NCBI RefSeq assembly: GCF_003816055.1
Contig: NZ_CP033906.1
Span: forward strand, 2,666,001-2,730,000
Reading direction: 5' to 3'
Source: Bacillus sp. FJAT-42376
GTDB lineage: Bacteria > Bacillota > Bacilli > Bacillales > Bacillaceae
Length of the DNA: 64,000 nt
This document shows, piece by piece, positions 16,375 through 26,314 of the stretch. The notes below the pieces were generated by a model. The model had not been told where the DNA came from. It ran no database searches and was given only the letters and a program-made list of their open reading frames with translations. The stretch's first letter is position 1, and each line of letters begins with the position of its first letter. Both the position numbers and the translations under genes were made by a program.

Positions 16375-19300
16375 AGGACAAAGCTCCGTAAATTTTCACA
16401 GACTGCTCATATGTGTGTTTCAGCTGCTCTGCCGATTCCGTGTCCTGATAAAGCTGCTTCAAGCCTTCAACATAAGCATCAGCATCCCCGCGGAATTTTT
16501 CTGCCAGCCTGGCTGCCCGTTCATTCAGCTCTTCCCTGTAAAATTTGGAAAAATCTGCTTCGCACTCTGACAATCGCATCTCAAGCTCTTTGTGGAGCTT
16601 TTTCCAGACGGCCTCACTCATTTTCACACGACCGTCCTTCTCAAAATACACTTTCGTATTCGTAAAAAGGCTTAGTTCCTGCTGATAATCTGCTGCCTTT
16701 TTGCGCAGAACTCCGGAAAAAGACGGGGTGTCAATTCCTGCTGGTTCAGGAACAGTCAATCCCTCGAGATTCATGATGGTATTCAGATTTGCGGAAAGCT
16801 TTTCACCAAATTGAACCATTTGCTCCATCACCTTTTTTTCGCATCTCAGCGTAATAGCCTGCAGTTCCTGGGAAAGTCTGCGGTCCGCGAATTGAATGAG
16901 TTCATCCATCTGATGGTTCAAAATGGATTTTATGCTTCCTTCCTGATTAAAAATCCCCGGATGAAAATGCTCCTTGAACATTTCAGAAAACTGCAGCCCT
17001 ATCCGCTGAATTAAATAATAAAATTGTTCGGTGATCTCCTGATTGACGTTTTTGATAAAAGGTTCCGTGCTCTCTCTCCCCAAGTACTCTGAAGCGTCTG
17101 ACAGCTCCTTTTCCTTTTGCATCAGCACCATTTTTTTCTCGTCTTCGCTTTTGTTCATCTCTTCCATATAGGAAGAAAGCTGGCCAATCAGCCCGCTCAT
17201 TTCGTCTTTTAGCGAGGAAACAGCCGTTTGAATAAGGTCTGCTTCAATAAACCTGCCCAGGTCTGCTTTAAAAAGGGCAAAATCTGACTGGACCTCCATT
17301 TGTTTTCCTGTCAGTTCATGCAAACTTGAAATGCCGTACATTCTTGGCTGGCGAATCCCTTCCTGTAAAAACTGAGACTGAATATAATCTTTCACAAGCG
17401 TAACTTCCCGGCTGTCCTTAGCCAAATCGATGGCGTTGATTAAAAAGAACATTTTATCAAGAGAGAAAGAGTCCTTCACTCGGCCAAGCTGACGGATGAA
17501 TTCCCGGTCTCCCTTAGAAAATGGATGGTTGTAATAAGTCACATATAAAAGAGCATCCGACTGTTTGATAAACTGGAAAGCGACATCGGTATGCCGTTTA
17601 TTGAGCGAGTCCGCTCCGGGAGTATCGACGAGAGATATCCCTCTTCTAGTGAGTGCGCAATCATAATAAATAACAGCCTCTTCCGTTAAAACCGCAAGTT
17701 TTTCTTCTGAAACAAACGGCGCAAAAGAATTCAAGTCCGTCCAATAGACAGATTCCCCGCCCCAATCATGCGCTCTCAAACCATCTGCGTATACAGATAA
17801 AGCATCCTTCTGCCGCTGATCCGGCTGATCGCCGGAAAGAAGCGTCTCTGTTATATGCAGCAATTCAGAGTAGGTCTCTGCCTGAAAAATGACTTCCGGA
17901 AGGATCTCCATCATCTCCGCACAAAGCTTTGAAACGGATTTTCTTTTCACTGCAACGGTTCCGTGACCGTGATTCGGTGAAACTGGGACAATTCGGTTAA
18001 TAGCAGCCGTTGTCGGGTTAGGTGAAGAAGGCAGAACTTTTCCGCCAAGAAGGGCATTGGCAGCGGATGATTTCCCCGCACTGAAAGCTCCGAATAGAGC
18101 AATGGTGAAAGTGCGGTCTTTCAAGCGGTTTGACTTTTCGTTTATAAGAAGCCTTCTGCCTTCAAGTCCTTTAACATTTTGGGCCAGCCGCGCCATTTCC
18201 ATCGCCGTTTCAACCACCCGTTCTGTATCCAGTGACCCCGCCTCATAAACAGAATGTTCCGCTAGTGATGCAGCCTTTTCTGTACTATGTTCCTTCTTCT
18301 TCATTATAGAAGGGATGGCTGTCCGGATTTTTTTTGTATGCAGCCACGCTTTTTCGTCTGCTTCAGCAGGCCAGTCTCCGCTGAGGATTTTTAAGAGATG
18401 CTCTTTTTTCTCCATCAGCTCGGTTATTTTTGCAAGCTTTTCTTCCGCTTCTTCCAACTCGATCCTCAGCTGTTTGCTTGAATCGATTGAGTGCTGGTCC
18501 GATAACCGCTGCATCGCACACTGCTCTAAGTTATCGAGAATCATTTGAGCCTGCTTTTTCGCATCAGCCTTCACATGTTCAGCTGTTGATTTCGTATAAT
18601 TCATTACATATTCCGGAGTCGCATCTGCGTTTTCATGAAGCGATTTGAGGATGATCTCCTCAAGTCCGCCAGTCGCAAACGAGGAAATATCAGCCTCTAT
18701 CTTGGAATCGCTTAAATTCAGGGCTCTGTGCGTCTTAGAAAGCAGATCTTTTATATGCCAGTCTATTTGAGAAGAAACAAGATCTTTCAATGCCGCGGTA
18801 TATGTAGAGCTTCTCCTCGCCATTTCTTCCTCTGTCTTTTTCTTAGCAAAAATCAGCCCGGCTTTAAACCCTGGTTTTCTCGATTCAACAAACCGTTTTG
18901 CATGCTCCCTCATTTCAAAAGGCGTGATATTGGCATTGGCAAGGATGTTCCCCATGTCCGCCCTTGCTCTTTTGACCGCGGTGGAAATGGCTTTTTTCCC
19001 CTCATCGGCCTGGTCTTGGATGCGATTAAGCTCAGTTGAAAGCCGACTGATTTTCTGTTCGGCAGCCGGCTTCTCCTCCGCCTTGACCCCCGCCTGATTT
19101 TCAAGAAAACGGACATGTTCATGAATAACGAGCTCAGCCTGAAGTGATTCACTGCGTTTCTGCTCGCTGCTCAACTCGTTTTCGATTATTTTTTTTACTT
19201 TTTTGAGTTCATTGAAGGGATTGTTTGCATCTTTCATCGTTGTATAAAATATCCGGTCTTCCTTTAGACCAATCTCTTTAAAGCTTTCTTCAATCCGAAG

Positions 19301-19945
19301 CTGAAATTGGTAAAAAGGAAGCTCTTCTTCCCGATGCTTATCAATCTGATTGACAATTAAAGCAGCTTCCTGCCCGTCTTCAATCAGCTTTTTTATAAAT
19401 TCGAAGGTTCCTTCTGACTGAACATGGTTATAATCTGTCACATAAAAAATAAAGTCTGCAGCATGCAGAGCGGAAAGTGTGGATTCCATATGGGCTGCAT
19501 CATTCGAATCAACACCGGGTGTATCAAGAAGCGCCACCGCTTCAGGCAGAAGGTGAGAAGGCTTCCAAATATGAATTTTGGCAATTTCATCCCCTTCCCT
19601 GGCATACTGCTGCAGTTCGTCAAGATTCATATCCGGATTCGCTTCAGCCTGCTCTCCTCCATGTGTCTCAAGGAGGATTCTTTTTTCCCCCCGTCTGACA
19701 TAAACAAGATTCGCGCTTGTCGGAATCGGACTGGCGGGTAAAATTTCCTCTTCGAGCAGCGTGTTCAATAAAGTAGATTTGCCTGCAGAGAAATGCCCGG
19801 TAAATGCAATTTGCTTTTCTCTGCTTATCGATTTATAAATAAGATCATCAAGTTTTGATGCTGAAGTAAAATCAGATGAGCGGCTCATTTCCGATTGGAT
19901 GGCAATGAGCGGCTTAACTGCAGAGTCCTGCTGTAAGACTGCCAT
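16367..19945 (-). CDS. dynA: bacterial dynamin-like GTPase DynA, tandem fusion
   Basis: 1192 aa. Two complete dynamin-type GTPase halves in one chain. First half: P-loop GHFSAGKST (50-58), G3 LLDTPGVDSND, G4 VNQIDKH. Second half: P-loop GAFSAGKSS with Lys625, G3 LVDTPGADSLN, G4-like INAIDLAKD. Each is followed by long coiled coils. The B. subtilis protein (YpbR/DynA) tethers and fuses membranes and protects against pore-forming agents and phage. The start ATG at 19945 has AAAGGGGTATG upstream. Full length. Confidence 0.94.
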   Translation of the reverse strand: MAVLQQDSAVKPLIAIQSEMSRSSDFTSASKLDDLIYKSISREKQIAFTGHFSAGKSTLLNTLLEEEILPASPIPTSANLVYVRRGEKRILLETHGGEQAEANPDMNLDELQQYAREGDEIAKIHIWKPSHLLPEAVALLDTPGVDSNDAAHMESTLSALHAADFIFYVTDYNHVQSEGTFEFIKKLIEDGQEAALIVNQIDKHREEELPFYQFQLRIEESFKEIGLKEDRIFYTTMKDANNPFNELKKVKKIIENELSSEQKRSESLQAELVIHEHVRFLENQAGVKAEEKPAAEQKISRLSTELNRIQDQADEGKKAISTAVKRARADMGNILANANITPFEMREHAKRFVESRKPGFKAGLIFAKKKTEEEMARRSSTYTAALKDLVSSQIDWHIKDLLSKTHRALNLSDSKIEADISSFATGGLEEIILKSLHENADATPEYVMNYTKSTAEHVKADAKKQAQMILDNLEQCAMQRLSDQHSIDSSKQLRIELEEAEEKLAKITELMEKKEHLLKILSGDWPAEADEKAWLHTKKIRTAIPSIMKKKEHSTEKAASLAEHSVYEAGSLDTERVVETAMEMARLAQNVKGLEGRRLLINEKSNRLKDRTFTIALFGAFSAGKSSAANALLGGKVLPSSPNPTTAAINRIVPVSPNHGHGTVAVKRKSVSKLCAEMMEILPEVIFQAETYSELLHITETLLSGDQPDQRQKDALSVYADGLRAHDWGGESVYWTDLNSFAPFVSEEKLAVLTEEAVIYYDCALTRRGISLVDTPGADSLNKRHTDVAFQFIKQSDALLYVTYYNHPFSKGDREFIRQLGRVKDSFSLDKMFFLINAIDLAKDSREVTLVKDYIQSQFLQEGIRQPRMYGISSLHELTGKQMEVQSDFALFKADLGRFIEADLIQTAVSSLKDEMSGLIGQLSSYMEEMNKSEDEKKMVLMQKEKELSDASEYLGRESTEPFIKNVNQEITEQFYYLIQRIGLQFSEMFKEHFHPGIFNQEGSIKSILNHQMDELIQFADRRLSQELQAITLRCEKKVMEQMVQFGEKLSANLNTIMNLEGLTVPEPAGIDTPSFSGVLRKKAADYQQELSLFTNTKVYFEKDGRVKMSEAVWKKLHKELEMRLSECEADFSKFYREELNERAARLAEKFRGDADAYVEGLKQLYQDTESAEQLKHTYEQSVKIYGALSYE

Positions 19946-20218
19946 GAAACATACCCCTTTGAACGTCTTTTCCTTCTATTTTACTGAAAAGTTTGGAGAT
20001 CGGCATCTATTTTCTTTAAAAGCCCGGAAATAGAAGCTGCAGGCTGGCATGTAGTGCTTTGTGAAATGAAGAAAATGAGGAGCGTTCTATGTGAGACTTC
20101 ACACCCTTTTTGCAGTTGATTTGTGAAGGCTGACTTCCACTCCTGTTTGAATTCCGGTAGATCCTCAATAGTGCTGGGCGCCTCTCAACGTTCGCGCTTC
20201 TCTTCCGGCACAAACAGG

Positions 20219-20312
20219 TTAGCTCTGTTAAACTTGGCTGTTGATTGCAGCTAGCAGGCGCTCGCCTTCCACTCCAATCAACAGGTGTTAAAAATCAACA
20301 TCAGGATTCAAC
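20219..20312. repeat. dispersed palindromic element, copy 2
   Basis: Starts TTAGCTCTGTTAAAC and ends near GGTGTTAAAAATCAACATCAGG; the core TTGATTGCAGCTAGCAGGCG and TTCCACTCCAATCAACAGG are shared with the copy at 48987. It is internally shortened. It is the main content of the 520-base stretch between dynA and the 27-aa gene; I see no gene in the rest of that stretch. Confidence 0.8.
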
Positions 20313-20316
20313 TTAA

Positions 20317-20358
20317 AAACCCCCTGAATGCTCATATAAGAGCTCCCAGAGGGTTTTG
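20317..20358 (-). terminator. intrinsic terminator downstream of the ypbQ/27-aa genes
   Basis: AACCCTCTG...AGCTC pairs with GAGCA..CAGGGGGTT, T-rich on both outer sides. It would stop the minus-strand bcsA-ypbQ-27-aa transcript just past its last gene, before the repeat copy; it could act in both directions. Confidence 0.6.
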
Positions 20359-20468
20359 GTTTCATCTTTTTCTCTCTTCAGGATTGAAGTATGCCATAGA
20401 GAAGCGGCAAGGTAAAACCCTGAATGAAGAGACTCCTATCAGCCAAAAAGCGCCGTTAGCGGGGCCGA

Positions 20469-20552
20469 TCAACTGGCATCTATTTTTTTCAAAACAGTTT
20501 TTGCCAATCCGATATAAAGAAGGATGGTTGCAAGGATCGCCGTGAACACCAT
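20469..20552 (-). CDS. 27-aa predicted single-span membrane protein
   Basis: Reads MVFTAILATILLYIGLAK then TVLKKIDAS: a continuous hydrophobic helix followed by a short charged tail, topology probably N-out/C-in. The ATG is preceded by GGGAGG at exactly 7 bases, a very strong site. It lies downstream of ypbQ in the same orientation. Too short for usual gene callers. The function is unknown. Confidence 0.55.
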   Translation of the reverse strand: MVFTAILATILLYIGLAKTVLKKIDAS

Positions 20553-20630
20553 GTGGATTCCTCCCATTTCAGTGAGAAGTATTGTCATTTGGATACAACA
20601 ATACCATGACTGGCAGCGGCTTTCAATCAT

Positions 20631-21176
20631 TTATTCAGGCTCATGCCGGTCCAAAAGAAAAGCTCTTTGATAATCTGTGTGCTCTTTTAGCGCCTTCTCC
20701 TCAGCCGGTATCCGCACCGCAAGCATGAGTGCATTCAAAACAGTGAAAAGAACGGCCGTTCCATAGGCTTGGAAAAGAAGCGGAAACAAAATAATTTCTG
20801 CCGTAACCGCAGCATAGTTCGGATGCCTGAAATATTGATAAGGTCCCGAAACGACGACCTGCTCTTCAGGCATTAAAATAATCTTCGTATTCCACCTTGT
20901 GCCAAGTGAGGCAATCGCCCAATAGCGAACAGCCTGAGCAAAAAAGATGACGGGGATCAAAAACATCCAGATTGGCGAAATGCTTCTGTGGAGCAGCACA
21001 ATCTCCCCGATTAATGAGAGCAAAAATGCGGCATGCATACACACCATATACGGGTAATGCCCGCTGCCGTATTCCCGGCCTCCCCGGGCTTTAAGCTTCT
21101 TCTCGTTTGCTTTTGCAATAAAAAGCTCTGAGACACGCTGAAGCACAATGATGAGAAATAGAATCAGGACCGTCAT
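20631..21176 (-). CDS. ypbQ: isoprenylcysteine carboxylmethyltransferase-family membrane protein YpbQ
   Basis: 181 aa, about five hydrophobic helices. The C-terminal half shows the ICMT/PEMT signature: GPYQYFRHPNYAAV and a following EIILFPL, with Glu near RIPAEEKAL. B. subtilis YpbQ partners BcsA and is reported to methylate its alkylpyrone products. The ATG overlaps the bcsA stop (ATGA at 21173-21176), consistent with a two-step pathway in one operon. Confidence 0.88.
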   Translation of the reverse strand: MTVLILFLIIVLQRVSELFIAKANEKKLKARGGREYGSGHYPYMVCMHAAFLLSLIGEIVLLHRSISPIWMFLIPVIFFAQAVRYWAIASLGTRWNTKIILMPEEQVVVSGPYQYFRHPNYAAVTAEIILFPLLFQAYGTAVLFTVLNALMLAVRIPAEEKALKEHTDYQRAFLLDRHEPE

Positions 21177-22273
21177 GACGTTTCCTCCCAGCTGATCAGC
21201 AATAGCTCTGCACAGAAACCAGGCCCAAGTGCTCCTGATAAAGACAGGGCAGGCCTCGATGCATAGCGTTCTTTCATGGCCCTTTCCAGCACATAAAAAA
21301 TGGTGGCGGAAGACATGTTCCCATGCTTTTTTAGGATCTCCTTGCTATGCCTGATTGCCGACTCTTCCAAATCCAATGTTTTTAAATAAGCATCGAGCAC
21401 TTTTTTCCCCCCGGGGTGGGCGAGAAACATCCCAATCTGATTTGATTCGACCTCTTGTTCATGCAAAAACGTTTTAACGTTGGGTCCAAGCCAGTTCTGT
21501 ATAATCGCGGGAATATCCCGTGAAAAGATCACATGGAGCCCGTCGTTTTGGATATCCCAGCCCATCACTTCTTCTGAATTTTTCATAAAGACCGACCGGG
21601 AAGCGTTAAGTCTTGGTATGTACCGGAGTTTCGAATGATTAACAGCATGAGAATCGCGGCCTGCTATAAGCATGCAGGCAATTCCGTCAGCAAAAAGCGA
21701 CGTACCAATCAAATTGCTCTTCGTCAGATCACCCTTTTGAAAGGTCAGGCTGCACAGCTCCACTGACAGGACAAGGACAGAGGATTCAGGATAAGCTGTG
21801 CAATAATCCATCGCCCTAGTCAGTCCCGAAGCACCTCCTGCACAGCCAAGCCCCCAAATCGGAATTCTCTTAATATCTTCTCTGAATGGCAGTCTATTGA
21901 TGATCCTTGCATCAATACTTGGCGTGGAAAGACCTGTTGAAGAAATGAAAAAAATCGCATCAATGTCTGAATAATCCAGTGGCTTATTCAGAAAATCCCT
22001 GCTATTTAAGGTCTGCTCAATCGCTTTTACTCCATGGTTTACCGAATGGGCAACATAACGGCTGTTTTTCTCTTCAAAAGTGTGGTTTTGTGAATACCAG
22101 TCTAACGGTTCAACGAATTGCCTGGATTCAATTTCTCCATTTTGAAATGCTTTTAAAAGCCTCGGCAAATCCTTAAATGACCCTTCAAACATTTGTTCCG
22201 CAAATGCAGTGCCTGCTTCCTGCTCTACATGATAAGGCGGAATGGATGTACCGCAGGATAGAATATACCCCAT
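21173..22273 (-). CDS. bcsA: type III polyketide synthase (alkylpyrone synthase)
   Basis: 366 aa. Chalcone-synthase-fold enzyme condensing fatty acyl-CoA with malonyl-CoA to alkylpyrones. Catalytic Cys144 in WGLGCAGGASG, His in LAHPGGKKVL, Asn in HGNMSSATIF; final GALGPGFCAELLL is the C-terminal family signature. The open frame starts at a GTG at 22285, but ATG at 22273 gives the B. subtilis N-terminus (MxxILSxGTS) and has AAAGGGTG upstream. Coupled to ypbQ. Confidence 0.93.
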   Translation of the reverse strand: MGYILSCGTSIPPYHVEQEAGTAFAEQMFEGSFKDLPRLLKAFQNGEIESRQFVEPLDWYSQNHTFEEKNSRYVAHSVNHGVKAIEQTLNSRDFLNKPLDYSDIDAIFFISSTGLSTPSIDARIINRLPFREDIKRIPIWGLGCAGGASGLTRAMDYCTAYPESSVLVLSVELCSLTFQKGDLTKSNLIGTSLFADGIACMLIAGRDSHAVNHSKLRYIPRLNASRSVFMKNSEEVMGWDIQNDGLHVIFSRDIPAIIQNWLGPNVKTFLHEQEVESNQIGMFLAHPGGKKVLDAYLKTLDLEESAIRHSKEILKKHGNMSSATIFYVLERAMKERYASRPALSLSGALGPGFCAELLLISWEETS

Positions 22274-22367
22274 ATTTTCCCACACCCTTTTGTATAATTA
22301 AGGATACTATTTCCAACAGCAGCCTCTCTCATACAAACGAAACGTCCTGCCTCACAGTTAAATACCA

Positions 22368-22916
22368 TTATTCGGCTTTGTTAAAAAAATAGGCCATATG
22401 AATTTCATCATCATAAACGCCGTTTAAATACGCCTGCTCTTTCTGAATGCCTTCCACTGCAAATCCCGCTTTTTCATAAAGTTTAACCGCTACTTCATTA
22501 CTCTTGAATACAGTAAGGCAAAGCTTATGAAGACGATGGCCCCTGCACCAGTCGAGTGTATAGGCCATCACTTCTTTTCCAATCCCAAGCCCTTGTCCAG
22601 AGCTTGTAATCCACGTTCTGAAAAGTCCGGTATGTCTTTTCATTTGCAGCTCCCCTCTCAGAACCCTGGCAATGCCCGCAACCTTGCCATCAATCTCGAT
22701 AGCTGTGTACATATTATTTTTTTCTTTCATCTCAAGAATAAAGGATTGTTCTTCATCAAGCGTTCTTACTCGTTCTTTTTGTATGTAAATCCCTGTCTGA
22801 ACGACACTTTCAGCAGCCGTAATGATGTCATGTGCATCCTCCATGGCAACCGGACGCAAAGTTACAATCCGGCCGTCTTTCGCTGTAAATTTCCTGGTAT
22901 CGTCTTGATTATGCAT
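22368..22916 (-). CDS. GNAT-family N-acetyltransferase
   Basis: 182 aa. Acetyl-CoA site GQGLGIGKEVM (Q-x-x-G-x-G) followed by LHKLCLTVFKSNEVAVKLYEK, the standard motif A to B transition. The substrate is unknown; homologues of this layout act on amines or protein N-termini. Begins MHNQDDTRKFTAKDG with AAGGAG 11 bases upstream. It is monocistronic between bcsA and the divergent CheX-like gene. Confidence 0.86.
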   Translation of the reverse strand: MHNQDDTRKFTAKDGRIVTLRPVAMEDAHDIITAAESVVQTGIYIQKERVRTLDEEQSFILEMKEKNNMYTAIEIDGKVAGIARVLRGELQMKRHTGLFRTWITSSGQGLGIGKEVMAYTLDWCRGHRLHKLCLTVFKSNEVAVKLYEKAGFAVEGIQKEQAYLNGVYDDEIHMAYFFNKAE

Positions 22917-23065
22917 GTGTTTTCAGCTCCTTGCCCATTAGTATGCTTACCGTTAAGCAAAGAATTCATTATACATCGTTCGACAAATTCTTTCAAAATG
23001 ATATTCTTTTATCTGGAATCTGTGGTATGATGAAACCGAAAATATAAGTCGGAGGAACTATTTTT

Positions 23066-23518
23066 ATGTCAGATTTTACTTATGAATTGATAATATCCGG
23101 TACGTTTGATTCAATAAAAAATATGATCCCCGGCCATTTTCAATTTGAGGGTGAAAAAAATCAATCGTTTACGACCGCTGTTCAAATCGGTGTTGTCGGA
23201 GAAGTGAATGGCCGATTGATGATTGAAGGGAATGAACTTCTATTTCAGGATTTCGGTCTTAAACTTTACGGAATGGCCCTTGAAGGTGAAATGCTCTCAT
23301 CCTTTATTGGAGAATTCGCCAATATGGTTGCCGGTCAAATGGCGACAAACCTGTCATCAAGAGGAATGAACCTGGACATTACACCTCCCATCCTTTTAGA
23401 AGAACCAGTATGGAAGGATTCCCTCATCCAGAAGCAAGAAGGCCCTTTAAAAGTTTCTTTTTACGGGGAAGCAGCTGAAGAAAGCCTAAAAAAAGGGACT
23501 GTCCAGAAAGTATTCTAA
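23066..23518 (+). CDS. CheX-like phosphatase-domain protein
   Basis: 150 aa. The segment EMLSSFIGEFANMVAGQMATNLS (split here: GEFANMVAG at 82-90) carries the ExxN signature, Glu83 and Asn86, used by CheX/CheC/FliY phosphatases to dephosphorylate CheY-P. One copy of the motif is present, as in CheX. There is no chemotaxis gene nearby, so the partner is unclear. ATG at 23066 follows GGAGGA. It could act on another response regulator (inference). Confidence 0.78.
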   Translation: MSDFTYELIISGTFDSIKNMIPGHFQFEGEKNQSFTTAVQIGVVGEVNGRLMIEGNELLFQDFGLKLYGMALEGEMLSSFIGEFANMVAGQMATNLSSRGMNLDITPPILLEEPVWKDSLIQKQEGPLKVSFYGEAAEESLKKGTVQKVF

Positions 23519-23534
23519 GATGTCCCACTTGCTA

Positions 23535-23682
23535 TTTAACTTAGATTTGTTGGGGCAGATTTCCGCTTCAGGACTCCCTCATCCAGGGGCGTGCGGTGAG
23601 CCTCCGCGGCGCAAGCGCCTTTGGGGTCTCACCTGTCCCGCTGCTCCCGCAGGAGTGTCGCCCTTCCGCTTCAATCAGCCTG
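23535..23682. repeat. dispersed palindromic element, copy 3
   Basis: Carries the GC-rich core: CGGTGAGCCTCCGCGGC, GGGGTCTCACCTGTCCC, GCTGCTCCCGCAGGAGT and TTCCGCTTCAATCAGCC. Flanking TTAAC..AGATTTG at the left is diverged. It is between the convergent CheX-like gene and pbuX. Confidence 0.82.
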
Positions 23683-23698
23683 ACTCAAATTTTAAACG

Positions 23699-23735
23699 AA
23701 AACAGGGAAACGCTTAGAATGCGTCTCCCTGTTTT
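23699..23735. terminator. bidirectional hairpin between CheX-like gene and pbuX
   Basis: 15-base stem AAAACAGGGAAACGC / GCGTCTCCCTGTTTT with one G-T pair. U runs are short on either side (TTTT), so strength is moderate. It lies between convergent genes. Confidence 0.6.
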
Positions 23736-23813
23736 AAATGAATGAGACTTTTCAGGCAGCCCCTTTTTGATGGAGCTCTTGTTTTCTCAGTAAAGAGCAG
23801 AAGCACGCTTTAA

Positions 23814-25735
<1,922 letters not shown>

Positions 25736-25741
25736 TCAATT

Positions 25742-25812
25742 AAGCTATGTTAAACCTGGCTTGCGCTCGCTTTCCGCACCTTAAAACCACCAATACTTTT
25801 TAACATAGCCTT
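25742..25812. repeat. dispersed palindromic element, short copy 4, in the xpt leader
   Basis: Ends AAGCTATGTTAAAC and TTTTAACATAGCCTT are inverted copies of each other; the inside keeps only GCGCTCGCTTTCCGC and TTAAAACCACCA. It sits between the riboswitch terminator and the xpt start codon. Confidence 0.8.
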
Positions 25813-25827
25813 CAATGAAGGCGGTAA

Positions 25828-25868
25828 ATAAAAAAAGGCACCGCCTACTATGAAGTAAGCAATGCCTA
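25828..25868 (-). terminator. riboswitch expression-platform terminator of xpt-pbuX
   Basis: AGGCATTGCTTAC pairs with GTAGGCGGTGCCT (several G-U pairs) and is followed by seven U on the minus strand. Confidence 0.88.
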
Positions 25869-25911
25869 ATATAAACCTGAAGTAACTTCAGATTTGTCCG
25901 CACGTACGCTT

Positions 25912-25980
25912 ACTCATAGTCGGATTGTTAACGGCAATCCGGTAGAAACTTGCAGGCCATATCCCTGCGATTATATGAGT
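25912..25980 (-). promoter_or_regulatory. guanine-sensing purine riboswitch
   Basis: Minus-strand aptamer: ACTCATATAATCGC opening, ATATGGC and AAGTTTCTACC loops, closing GACTATGAGT. P1 is ACTCAT/ATGAGT. The base before TATGAGT is C (C74), which pairs with guanine and xanthine-type ligands rather than adenine (U). It turns off xpt-pbuX when guanine is plentiful. Confidence 0.97.
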
Positions 25981-26111
25981 ACAATTGAGTTAACTAGGAT
26001 TATAGCATGTATGACTGCTTTTGAAAAGATTTACGAACAAAAAAAACTTCAAGATTAAAAAACGTTCGCCTTTAGAGAAAATGAGGTTTTTACAAACGAT
26101 CCATTCACCCT

Positions 26112-26156
26112 AAAAAAACCGGGATGGCTTATGCAGCAGCGCTCCCGGTTTTTTTA
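26112..26156 (-). terminator. strong terminator, likely for ypwA
   Basis: AAAACCGGGA... / ...TCCCGGTTTT with long T runs both sides. It is separated from the ypwA stop by the repeat copy at 26163-26297. Could act in both directions. Confidence 0.82.
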
Positions 26157-26162
26157 TCTTTT

Positions 26163-26297
26163 GGCTCTTTTAAACCTGGCTGCTGATTGCACCTGGCAGT
26201 CGTTCGCTTATTCTTGGGCGGGCGATGAGCTTTGAGTCTTAAGTCTTCCGCTCCAGTCAGCAAATGTTAAAATCAACAACGTGTTTTAACATAGCCT
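26163..26297. repeat. dispersed palindromic element, copy 5
   Basis: GGCTCTTTTAAACCTGGCTG at the left, GGCGGGCGATGAGC core, TCCGCTCCAGTCAGCAAATG and GTTTTAACATAGCC at the right. It lies between the ypwA stop codon and its terminator. Confidence 0.78.
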
Positions 26298-26314
26298 ATC
26301 TTTTAAGTTACCAA

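Noticed and set aside
20016..20213. 65-codon minus-strand frame upstream of dynA
   Set aside because: Basic, low-complexity translation, no ribosome-binding site, no domain.
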